Origin: Terriglobia bacterium
GTDB taxonomy: Bacteria; Acidobacteriota; Terriglobia; Bryobacterales; Bryobacteraceae
Direction of reading: 5' to 3'
Assembly: GCA_020073305.1 (NCBI GenBank)
Contig: JAIQFK010000005.1
Span: forward strand, 62,001-126,000
DNA length: 64,000 nt
This document shows, in pieces, positions 36,023 to 43,352 of the stretch (the first letter of the stretch is position 1; every line of letters starts with the position of its first letter). The translations under genes were made by a program, and so were the position numbers. The notes below the pieces were generated by a model, which was given only the letters and a program-made list of their open reading frames with translations, ran no database searches and was not told the DNA's origin.

Positions 36023-37591
36023 ATGGCTTCTCAAACTCAGTCCTTACCCGAATTTCGCAACGAGCCGATGGCCGATTTCTCTGTTCCGGTCAATCGCCGC
36101 GCCATGGAGGACGCACTCCAGCACGTTCGCGCGCAGTTCGGCCACGAATACGATTTGCTGGTTGGCGGCCAGCGCATTAAGACCGCGGACAAGCTGAAGT
36201 CTGTGAACCCGTCGCATCCTTCTGAGGTCGTCGGCATTCACCAGAAAGCCACGCCCGATCTGGCGGCGCGCGCCGTCGAATCCGCGTACGATTATTTCGC
36301 GCAATGGGGATCGACAAGTCCCGCCGACCGCGTCCGAAAAGTTCTGACCGCCGGCCGGCTCCTGCGCGAGCATAAATTCGAGTTCGACGCGTGGCTGGTC
36401 CACGAAGCGGGCAAGACCTGGCCCGAAGCCGAAGCCGACGTCTCCGAGGCCATCGACTTTTGCGAATACTACGCGCGCGAAATGCAGCGCTTGAGCAGTC
36501 CGCCGCCCGTGTTTCAGTTGCCCGGCGAAAAGGACGAGATGCGCTACTTCCCGCTGGGGGTGGGTGTGGTGATTCCGCCGTGGAATTTCCCGCTGGCGAT
36601 TCTCGTCGGCATGACCATTGCTTCTTTGGTGACGGGCAACACGGTAGTCATCAAGCCGTCCAGCGAAACGCCGACTGTCGCCGCCAAGTTCGCGGAGCTT
36701 CTGCTCGAGGCCGGCTTCCCCGATCGCTCGTTCTGCTTCTTGCCGGGCAGCGGCTCGGCCATCGGCGATCTCCTGGTACAGCATCCGAAAACACGTTTCA
36801 TCGCTTTCACCGGATCGCGCGACGTGGGGTTGCGGATTAATGAGCTGGCTGCCAAGCCGCAAAAGGGGCAGCGCTGGATCAAGCGTGTCATCGCCGAGAT
36901 GGGCGGCAAGGACGCGATCATCGTCGACGGCGATGCCGACCTGGAGAAGGCCGTCGACGGCGTCGCAGCCTCGGCTTTCGGCTATCAGGGGCAGAAGTGC
37001 TCGGCCTGCTCGCGAGCGATCGTCGATGAACGCGTCTACGATGAGTTCATCGACCGCCTCAAGAAGAAGGCCGAAGCCTTGACCGTGGGTCCAGCCGAAG
37101 ACCCTGGCAACTTCATGGGGCCGGTAATTAGCGAAGGAGCGCGGCGCACGATTCTCCAATACATCGACGTCGGCTCGAAGGAAGGCAAACCGGTGACCGG
37201 AGGCGGTCCCGCGCCCGGCGATGGCTACTTCATCAAGCCCACCATCATCGCCGATGTGAAATCCGGCGCGCGCATTTTCCAGGAAGAGATTTTCGGTCCG
37301 GTGCTCGCGGTCACCAAGGCCAAAAACTTCGAGCACGCACTCCAGTTGGCCAACGATTCCGAATATGGGCTCACCGGCGCGGTGTTTTCCAATACCGCCG
37401 AGCATCTTCGCCAGGCGCGCGAGCGCTTTTTCGTCGGCAATCTTTACTTGAACCGCAAGTGCACCGGCGCCATGGTGGGCGTTCACCCGTTCGGCGGCTT
37501 CAACATGTCGGGAACCGATTCGAAAGGCGGCGGCCCGGATTACCTGCTCCTGTTTCTCCAGGCGAAGTCCATCGCCGAACGCGTCGTTTGA
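36023..37591 (+). CDS. pruA: L-glutamate gamma-semialdehyde (P5C) dehydrogenase
   Basis: 522 residues. This aldehyde dehydrogenase superfamily member has the NAD-fold motif PWNFPLAILVGMTIASLVTGN, the catalytic Glu in IAEMGGKDAIIV and the catalytic Cys in GQKCSACSR. The N-terminal part (HEYDLLVGGQRIKTADKLKSVNPSHPSEVVG) and the C-terminal YLNRKCTGAMVGVHPFGGFNMSGT are diagnostic for 1-pyrroline-5-carboxylate dehydrogenase (RocA/PruA type). It oxidises glutamate semialdehyde to glutamate in proline and arginine breakdown. No proline dehydrogenase gene is adjacent. Confidence 0.93.
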   Translation: MASQTQSLPEFRNEPMADFSVPVNRRAMEDALQHVRAQFGHEYDLLVGGQRIKTADKLKSVNPSHPSEVVGIHQKATPDLAARAVESAYDYFAQWGSTSPADRVRKVLTAGRLLREHKFEFDAWLVHEAGKTWPEAEADVSEAIDFCEYYAREMQRLSSPPPVFQLPGEKDEMRYFPLGVGVVIPPWNFPLAILVGMTIASLVTGNTVVIKPSSETPTVAAKFAELLLEAGFPDRSFCFLPGSGSAIGDLLVQHPKTRFIAFTGSRDVGLRINELAAKPQKGQRWIKRVIAEMGGKDAIIVDGDADLEKAVDGVAASAFGYQGQKCSACSRAIVDERVYDEFIDRLKKKAEALTVGPAEDPGNFMGPVISEGARRTILQYIDVGSKEGKPVTGGGPAPGDGYFIKPTIIADVKSGARIFQEEIFGPVLAVTKAKNFEHALQLANDSEYGLTGAVFSNTAEHLRQARERFFVGNLYLNRKCTGAMVGVHPFGGFNMSGTDSKGGGPDYLLLFLQAKSIAERVV

Positions 37592-37610
37592 TGTGAAATG
37601 GGTAAGTGCT

Positions 37611-37672
37611 GGGCCGGACACATGTCCGGCCCCTACATCACAGCCATCGTAGGGGCGAGGCATGCGTCGCCC
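37611..37672. repeat. Cluster of overlapping short palindromes between convergent genes
   Basis: Three dyads share bases: GGGCCGGAC/GTCCGGCCC (37611-37619 and 37624-37632), GCCCCTAC/GTAGGGGC (37629-37636 and 37649-37656), and a 20-bp near-perfect palindrome GGGCGAGGCATGCGTCGCCC (37653-37672). They occupy the gap between pruA and the CHAT gene and could end both transcripts, or be a REP-like element. Confidence 0.7.
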
Positions 37673-37694
37673 GCTGCATCGCCGCGGCAGCTTA

Positions 37695-40235
37695 CTAGCG
37701 GGTGAAAACTTCGAATGCTCCCCAGTAATACGGTTTGCGAAACGCGCCGCCTGTGCGCATCAGCTTCAGTTTCGCCTGCCGTAGCGCGGCGGCGGGTTGC
37801 GCGCCCGCGCGCCATTCTTTGTAGAACTCCTCCATCAGCAGCGGCGCAGCGGCGTCATCTACGTTCCAGATGCCCGCTACCACATGGTGCGCGCCGGCTT
37901 CCAGAAAGGCCCAGGCAAACCCGATCAGACCCTCGCCCGAATAGGCTTTGGAGCCCGCGCTGCGGCAGGCGGAAATCGTCACCAGGTCGGGCTCCAGGCG
38001 CAGATCCGCAACCTCGCGGGCGTACAGCTTGTATCCACCGGCATGCGGCGAAAGAATAATCGCTGAATTGAGCGGGCTCTCTTCGTTGGCTGCGGCATGC
38101 GCCGCGAAGTGAATCGCCCCAAAGGTGCGCGGGTCGGTTTCGCGAAAACGTTCCGCGTATGCTTGAGCGCCCGTGTAGACCGCCCGGTCGGCTTCAGGAA
38201 ACCCGGCGGCGATCTCGCGGACCTCCGCCTTCAGATGCGGCAGGGGCGGAAACTCAGGAACCGCGGGCAGTGGATCGCCGAAGATCAGCAGCCGGGGCCG
38301 GCGCGCGGTGGCGCCCGTCTCGAATCGCAGGACGGTGAACGACGGAGTCAACGCAATTGTCGCTTCATCGATCCAGTAATGCGGCGTGGCGCCGCCGGCC
38401 ACCAGCGTTTCGAAATTCAATTCGTGCAGCCGCCCGTCAGGGACGATGACGACCGCTCCCGCAGAATGCACCAGGGACTCCACCGGCCCAATCAACATGC
38501 GGTACAGCTCGCGGGCCGGCGTCTTGCCTTCGGCCAGCGGATCTTCGAGGTTCTGGATGGCGCGCTGATGCTGCTCGACCAGCGCGTCAATCTCGCTCTC
38601 GCGCGGCAGAAGAAATTGCAGGACGCCCTTCGCAGTCACCGCCCAAACGTAGGAGCGTTCCGGCGCAAGCCAGTAGGACAGCAGCACAGTCTTCGTTTCG
38701 CGCGCCAGCCGCACGGCCTGTTCCGCGCGGAAACGTGGCAGCACGAAAGATTCACTTTCGAGTTTTTGGGCCATCAGGCGTGCGCGCGAGGATTCCGCCA
38801 CCTCCAGCGCTTTTTCTTTCTGGCCCTGCTCCGAAAGAAAGCCGACGTAAGCCCGGTAAACGTCGGCCTGATATCCCCGGAACGTGATCTTCGATTCGTC
38901 GCGGCTCAGCGCGAGCCATGCGCGGTCGAGCACGCCCATCGCTGTGGCGTATTCCCTGCCCGCGGCCGCCGTGTTCTTCTCCGAACGGTACAGCGCGGCG
39001 AGTTCGGAGTGCGCCTCCCACGAAACATTGGGTTCCTCCTCTCGCTCCGCCAGCGCGATGGCCTGGCGCAGCGCAGTTACCGCCCCGGCGCCTTGCCCGC
39101 GAGCCCTGGCGATGATCCCGGAGTTCAGCCTCGAATACGCCTCGACTGTTCCGGTATCCGTCGTGCCCTTGAGCATCCCGAGCGCGAGCCCGCCATACTT
39201 CTCGGCGGCGTCCCACTTGGCTTGCTCGATGTATACACGCGCGATGTTGTTCAGGTAGGTGGCGGCATACCAGCGGTTCCCAACCTGCTCCGCGATTTTG
39301 CTCGCCCGCTGGTAGTACATGACGGCTTTGTCGTCGTCCCCCTTCACGTAATAGATAGACCCGATGTTCGCAAGCCAGCGGTGGTGGTCGTCCAGTACGC
39401 CGGTTTCAGCCGCAAGCGGTTCGGCCGTGGAATACAACTGCAGCGCGCGTTCCAGTTGCCCCAACCGGAAATAACACCACCCCAGATTGCCCAAACATTT
39501 TTCGCGGCGCACCTTCGAAGGAATCTTCTGCGCGGCCTGGTCCGCCGCCTCTAGGTAGGGGATGGCTTCGTCGTAACGGGAGCGGATCACCCGGATGTAG
39601 CCGAGCCCGTTCTCCGCGCTGGAGATCAGATACTCATCACCCACACTGCGCGCCAGATCGAGCGCGTGATGCAGAGCGGCATCCGACTCCTTGAAGTCTG
39701 TCAAATAGACTCCACGGCGCTGCTCGATCCAGGACAGCAGCGCCGAATCGCCGCGCTGAGTAGCGAGATCGCGGGCTTGCGTGATCAGGTCCCGGAACTC
39801 GTCCGGCTTTCCAGCCTGCCTCCGCAACTCGGCGAGGTCGGACAGGAGGCGAGCCTTTGACGACGGAAATGGGACAACCACGCTTCGGGCAGCCTCCAGC
39901 AACGGCTCCGCCTCCACGGTGTGATTTTGAGTCAGGAGGATTTCTGCCTTCAGGAGTTGAAACTTGATTTGCCAGTCTGAGCCGCGAAGGTTGCCAGAGA
40001 GCCGAATCCCTTCTTCCGCCCGTCTGAGAGCCTCGCTAAGTTCGCCTCGGCGGCTCGCCTGGTCAGCGGCGCCGTAGAGTGCTTGAGGGGACTTCCCGCC
40101 AAAAAAGGTGCAGCCCGTCGCAAGGCAAACTGCAGCCAGAAGCGCCGCCGCGATTAGGGCGTGCCATTTCCGCCAACGCCGCCGCCACCGCCTCTGCCAG
40201 GGTTTTTGACATCCAGGCTGACCAGTTGTATCCAC
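37695..40235 (-). CDS. TPR-CHAT domain protein (caspase-like), probable lipoprotein
   Basis: 846 residues if the GTG at 40235 is the start; no ATG fits, and the frame further upstream lies over the neighbouring gene in another phase. A basic stretch and hydrophobic helix end in a lipobox LATGC (Cys about 42). Residues about 60-420 are tetratricopeptide repeats (YLISSAENGLGYIRVIRSRY, CLGNLGWCYFRLGQLERALQ, WLANIGSIYYVKGDDDKAV). The C-terminal CHAT domain has His about 713 (IHFAAHA) and Cys about 757 (ISACRSAG), the caspase-like dyad, and the closing ASVIA-type AGIWNVDD...FY motif. It overlaps the upstream unknown gene by 82 bases. It is the last gene of the ECF sigma operon. Confidence 0.85.
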   Translation of the reverse strand: MDTTGQPGCQKPWQRRWRRRWRKWHALIAAALLAAVCLATGCTFFGGKSPQALYGAADQASRRGELSEALRRAEEGIRLSGNLRGSDWQIKFQLLKAEILLTQNHTVEAEPLLEAARSVVVPFPSSKARLLSDLAELRRQAGKPDEFRDLITQARDLATQRGDSALLSWIEQRRGVYLTDFKESDAALHHALDLARSVGDEYLISSAENGLGYIRVIRSRYDEAIPYLEAADQAAQKIPSKVRREKCLGNLGWCYFRLGQLERALQLYSTAEPLAAETGVLDDHHRWLANIGSIYYVKGDDDKAVMYYQRASKIAEQVGNRWYAATYLNNIARVYIEQAKWDAAEKYGGLALGMLKGTTDTGTVEAYSRLNSGIIARARGQGAGAVTALRQAIALAEREEEPNVSWEAHSELAALYRSEKNTAAAGREYATAMGVLDRAWLALSRDESKITFRGYQADVYRAYVGFLSEQGQKEKALEVAESSRARLMAQKLESESFVLPRFRAEQAVRLARETKTVLLSYWLAPERSYVWAVTAKGVLQFLLPRESEIDALVEQHQRAIQNLEDPLAEGKTPARELYRMLIGPVESLVHSAGAVVIVPDGRLHELNFETLVAGGATPHYWIDEATIALTPSFTVLRFETGATARRPRLLIFGDPLPAVPEFPPLPHLKAEVREIAAGFPEADRAVYTGAQAYAERFRETDPRTFGAIHFAAHAAANEESPLNSAIILSPHAGGYKLYAREVADLRLEPDLVTISACRSAGSKAYSGEGLIGFAWAFLEAGAHHVVAGIWNVDDAAAPLLMEEFYKEWRAGAQPAAALRQAKLKLMRTGGAFRKPYYWGAFEVFTR

Positions 40236-40876
40236 TGCGCCGTCTTTGCCGGAGTATGAATGCAGGGTTCCTGCCACTTCCAGTCTGCGAAGTAAACAAT
40301 ACCAAACTTGGGATTGTTGATTCCACGGCGATCGGCGGAGATCTGAGTCTTTCCGTCCGCCGGCAGGATCTGCGCAGCGGCCGCGGCTATACCCTCGGGT
40401 TCTCTGGTTTCGCCCTTTCCTTGAAAATAATCCTCGCGTTGGCGGTTCTTGATCAAGAACGGCTCCGGCAGTTCGAAATCGTGCAGCTCGCCGAAGACCT
40501 TCAGGTTGTCGATGACGGGCTCTATCGGAAGAATGCGCGCGTGGTTGGGTTTCTGCGGATCGCCGAGCCACTCTTCGCGGTAAACCGTTTCGATTCCGCA
40601 CTGGATTCGGTCAGCGCTCATGACATCCTTGACCTTGAAGTTGCTCACACCCGACTTCACGACGGTGACGAACGCGCCGTCTTTCTTACTGCAGTCGATG
40701 AACAAAGAGGCGCTGGAGAATGAGACCTCACCCTCTTGGCCATCGAGCGTGGCTTCGTAGTGGAATGGATCGCTGCCCCGGTAGACCACGGAATACTCGC
40801 GACCGAAACTGCCGATCCCGTTGACGTAGTCGAAGTGAGCGGCGGTCGCCGCGGCGTCGAATATAAACTTGCCCAT
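40154..40876 (-). CDS. Unknown protein upstream of the CHAT gene
   Basis: 240 residues from the ATG at 40876 (MGKFIFDAAATAAHFDYVNG), 10 bases after the anti-sigma stop. The frame is open 47 codons further but only over the anti-sigma gene. No signal peptide, membrane helix or known motif is visible. The N-terminal half looks beta-rich and soluble (REYSVVYRGSDPFHYEATLD, FVTVVKSGVSNFKVKDVMSA), and the protein ends in a Gly-rich tail with five consecutive Gly. The 3' end overlaps the CHAT gene by 82 bases, so the two are surely co-expressed. By analogy with other CHAT neighbours it might be a substrate, effector or regulator; this is inference. Confidence 0.7.
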   Translation of the reverse strand: MGKFIFDAAATAAHFDYVNGIGSFGREYSVVYRGSDPFHYEATLDGQEGEVSFSSASLFIDCSKKDGAFVTVVKSGVSNFKVKDVMSADRIQCGIETVYREEWLGDPQKPNHARILPIEPVIDNLKVFGELHDFELPEPFLIKNRQREDYFQGKGETREPEGIAAAAAQILPADGKTQISADRRGINNPKFGIVYFADWKWQEPCIHTPAKTAQWIQLVSLDVKNPGRGGGGGVGGNGTP

Positions 40877-40886
40877 ACTGGGCAGT

Positions 40887-41558
40887 TTACCGCCGGATGA
40901 CAAGCCGCGCTCGCGAAATTTCAACCGGACTGTCTTGCTGGACTCCGCGCAGCACCAGCACATACTCGCCGGGCGCGAGAGAAGAGACCGGCACGGCCAG
41001 TTCCAGTTCGGAATCATTGGCCGCCGGGGCCTTCAAGGATTGAGCGTCCCGGGTGGCGCCAGCGGCGTCGAGAATTTGATATTCATAGCGGTCGAAGCGC
41101 TGGCCAGGCATCAAATCGAACCGCGCCCCAAAAAACCGGTCGCCGGCGGGAATTTCGAACTTCTTGATCTCGCCACGCGACTCCGCCGGGACGCCGAAGG
41201 AGTGGTAAAACTGCGCGCCCAATGGGGCGGCAGCCGGCGGCGCATGATTGCCCAGTCGCCAGCCTTGAAGTCCGATCCCAACCACTAACATCAGGTTGAG
41301 CGCCGCCGAGGCCACCAGGCCCCAAGACAGCCGCCACTTCGTCCCTCCACGGGACCGGAGCGCGGCTGCCGCGCGCGCTTCCTCCTCTTCGAGCACCGCC
41401 TTGGTGTTGGCCGCCAGAATCGCAGCGGCTTTTACGTCACCCGCGCACTCCGCGCACCCAAAAAAGTGCTCCTCGAAGTCAGCACGCTCCTCTGGCGAAA
41501 ACTCGTCCAGAACGTACCGCTCGGCAGCCTGTATTTTTACTGCGGTTTCGTGGTTCAT
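40887..41558 (-). CDS. Membrane anti-sigma factor with zinc-binding domain
   Basis: 223 residues from the ATG at 41558 (GAGG upstream; a TTG three codons earlier is less likely). The N-terminal anti-sigma domain has H31-x3-C35-x2-C38 (EEHFFGCAEC). One transmembrane helix (about 84-102) follows, then a periplasmic beta domain (about 115-223) with YEYQILDAAG and GEYVLVLRG-like strands. It should hold the upstream ECF factor inactive at the membrane until a periplasmic signal arrives. It is 46 bases after the sigma gene. Confidence 0.9.
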   Translation of the reverse strand: MNHETAVKIQAAERYVLDEFSPEERADFEEHFFGCAECAGDVKAAAILAANTKAVLEEEEARAAAALRSRGGTKWRLSWGLVASAALNLMLVVGIGLQGWRLGNHAPPAAAPLGAQFYHSFGVPAESRGEIKKFEIPAGDRFFGARFDLMPGQRFDRYEYQILDAAGATRDAQSLKAPAANDSELELAVPVSSLAPGEYVLVLRGVQQDSPVEISRARLVIRR

Positions 41559-41604
41559 CAACCTCAATCCCCACAGATATAGTGAGTTACATGTCGAAAC
41601 CGTT

Positions 41605-42180
41605 TCATCCCGCCGCCCCCGCCCCCTTCACGTAGGCCTGTTTGAAGCGGGCCTTGGCGCGAAACACCAGCACCCGGAGGTAATCGGGCTCCACCTGGAA
41701 CCGCCGGCACACCTCGCTTGAGCCCAGTTCTTCCAGAAACACGGCGCGCAACAAATTGCGGTCGCGGTCGTCGAGTTTGGCCAGGATTTTCCGGACCTGC
41801 TTCGAGCGCTCGTCGCTGATCAGACGGCTGTCGGGGTCGCTTTGCGTCGAGTCCATGCGCTCATCAAAATCGCGGTCCGGCGCCTCGTACCGGCCTTCCG
41901 ACCGGCTCAATTCGACCGTGACGTAGTGGCAGACTCCGCTCACAAACGCTCCGAGCTTTCTGGCGTCTTCCAGGCCGTCCTTGTCTCGAATGGTGCGCAG
42001 TACGCGAAAGATGGTCTCTTGCCGGATGTCCTCAATGAGCTGTGGGCTGCGCACGCGGCGGCGCAACTTCAGATGGATCAGCTCGCCGAAATAGCTGGCA
42101 AAGTGCTGCTCCACCTGGGAGTCGCCCGTGCGCAATCGCCGAAGATACTCCTCATCAAATGTCTGAAACTGCACCGTCAA
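41605..42180 (-). CDS. ECF-type RNA polymerase sigma factor
   Basis: 191 residues. Region 2 (HFASYFGELIHLKLRRRVRSPQLIEDIRQETIFRVLRTI) and region 4 (ILAKLDDRDRNLLRAVFLEELGSSEVCRRFQVEPDYLRVLVFRAKARFK) are intact with a variable linker. The start is a TTG at 42180 or a GTG two codons later; there is no ATG. It heads the operon sigma - anti-sigma - unknown - CHAT. A TATAAT on the coding strand lies 18 bases before the start. Confidence 0.92.
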   Translation of the reverse strand: MTVQFQTFDEEYLRRLRTGDSQVEQHFASYFGELIHLKLRRRVRSPQLIEDIRQETIFRVLRTIRDKDGLEDARKLGAFVSGVCHYVTVELSRSEGRYEAPDRDFDERMDSTQSDPDSRLISDERSKQVRKILAKLDDRDRNLLRAVFLEELGSSEVCRRFQVEPDYLRVLVFRAKARFKQAYVKGAGAAG

Positions 42181-42198
42181 CCCAAAAAGATTGGTCCA

Positions 42199-42228
42199 AT
42201 TATAGCCTTGTGGACCCGGATTTGTAAG
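42199..42228 (-). promoter_or_regulatory. Candidate promoter of the ECF sigma operon
   Basis: On the minus strand CTTACA (42228-42223), an 18-base spacer and a perfect TATAAT (42204-42199) precede the sigma start at 42180 by 18 bases. This looks like a housekeeping promoter rather than an autoregulated ECF one. Confidence 0.35.
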
Positions 42229-42307
42229 CTGTGATAAGTTAGCTAATGCCCCGATGAGAAGGGGACCAAGAAGTCACTAACACAGGGTCAATTCCTTTCG
42301 ACGCGGC

Positions 42308-42352
42308 ACAGGCTTTCGCGCCTGTCCGAAACGGGGCGCCTCCGGGCGCCCC
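42308..42352. repeat. Two adjacent GC-rich hairpins
   Basis: ACAGGC-TTTCGC-GCCTGT (42308-42325) and GGGGCGCC-N4-GGCGCCCC (42333-42352) lie in the 277-bp gap between the sigma operon and the MBL gene. No T-run follows on either strand. Possibly a REP-like element; nothing else is seen in this gap apart from the sigma promoter. Confidence 0.5.
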
Positions 42353-42457
42353 GGTCCTGTAAAACCCTCCAGTGAAAGCACCTTGTTGTTTGCCGCGTTT
42401 CCTGTTACAAGGGAGAGTTAACGTTAATCAGGGGACAAGAACATCTTCAAGTTTTGC

Positions 42458-43213
42458 GTGCTAGCCAGCGGGAGTTCCGGCAACTCCGCGTTCATCGCCA
42501 CCGAGAGGACGCGCTTGCTGGTGGATGCGGGCCTCAGTTTTCGCGAACTTTCGAAGCGGCTGGCGGCCATTGGCGAGCAGCCGGACCGCATCGACGCCGT
42601 CCTCATCACACACGAGCATTCCGACCACATCTCCGGCCTGGCGCGCTTCGCCCGGCGGGTTCCGGTCCCGATCTATCTCACACGGCTGACCGCACCCGCG
42701 ATCGAATGGGACGGCATGACGCCTCGGCTGGAACCTTTTCAGGCCGGCGCCCGACTGGCGGTTGGCGACATCGAAATTGACAGCTTCACGATTCCGCACG
42801 ATGCCGTTGATCCCGTGGGCTTTTCCTTTCGCGCCCAGGGTATCAAGATCGGCTTGGCGACCGACCTCGGATACATTCCGGACTCTATCAAATTCCATCT
42901 GCGGGGATCGCAAGTTCTGATGCTCGAATCCAATCACGATCTCGACATGCTGAAAGTGGGGCCCTATCCGTGGGCCGTGAAGCAGCGGGTCATGAGCCGC
43001 AACGGCCACCTTTCGAACGATGTGGTCGGCGACTTCGTCAGCCATGAATTCGACCCCTCCACCGCGACTCTGATTCTGGGGCATCTCAGCGAGCACAACA
43101 ATCATCCTGAAATTGCTAGGATAGTGGCGCGGCAGGCTCTGGACCGCCGCGGCCTGGCAACGCAGCTCGTAGTAGCAAGCCAGAAGGAGCCGACGGAAGT
43201 TTTCAGGTTTTAG
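42458..43213 (+). CDS. MBL-fold hydrolase of the WalJ/YycJ type
   Basis: 251 residues from a GTG. The family starts with KFCVLASGSSGNS and carries the metal motif THEHSDHISGL, followed by the Asp of GLATDLGYI and the late His of LGHLSEHNN. WalJ/YycJ-like proteins are single-strand or 5' exonuclease-type MBL nucleases linked to DNA repair. Here only VLASGSSGNS lies after a usable start codon; the conserved FKFC residues lie upstream, where the aligned Met position is ATC at 42443 with GGGGACA before it. Confidence 0.87.
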   Translation: MLASGSSGNSAFIATERTRLLVDAGLSFRELSKRLAAIGEQPDRIDAVLITHEHSDHISGLARFARRVPVPIYLTRLTAPAIEWDGMTPRLEPFQAGARLAVGDIEIDSFTIPHDAVDPVGFSFRAQGIKIGLATDLGYIPDSIKFHLRGSQVLMLESNHDLDMLKVGPYPWAVKQRVMSRNGHLSNDVVGDFVSHEFDPSTATLILGHLSEHNNHPEIARIVARQALDRRGLATQLVVASQKEPTEVFRF

Positions 43214-43217
43214 GTGT

Positions 43218-43321
43218 CTGAAAAACGGGGACTGGCTTCGCCGTCCCAAGCCGAGCATGTGCGAATCAACATCATCCGGCTCGCTAGCGCGTGGACGGCG
43301 CTGCCTGTCCCCATTTTTCAG
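43218..43321. repeat. Long palindromic interspersed repeat, copy B
   Basis: 104 bp with 29-bp terminal inverted arms (43218-43246 and 43293-43321; four mismatches), starting CTGAAAAACGGGGAC. It is related to copy A at 9537-9637 in the GGGGACTGGCTTC...CCGTCC arms and in parts of the centre. It is itself enclosed by AGGTGT-type repeat units (43203-43217 and 43322-43350). It fills the gap between the WalJ-like gene and purB. Confidence 0.8.
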
Positions 43322-43352
43322 TCCCTGACACCTAACACCTGACACCTGAAAC

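Noticed and set aside
36044-37663. 539-codon minus-strand open frame
   Set aside because: Shadow of the P5C dehydrogenase gene; no family-like composition.
38097-39554. 485-codon plus-strand open frame
   Set aside because: Antisense to the TPR-CHAT gene; low-information His/Arg-rich product.
40154-40876. Bacterial gasdermin next to a caspase-like protease
   Set aside because: The size and the CHAT neighbour fit, but the sequence lacks the expected N-terminal Cys and any pattern I can match to gasdermins. A structure search would decide.
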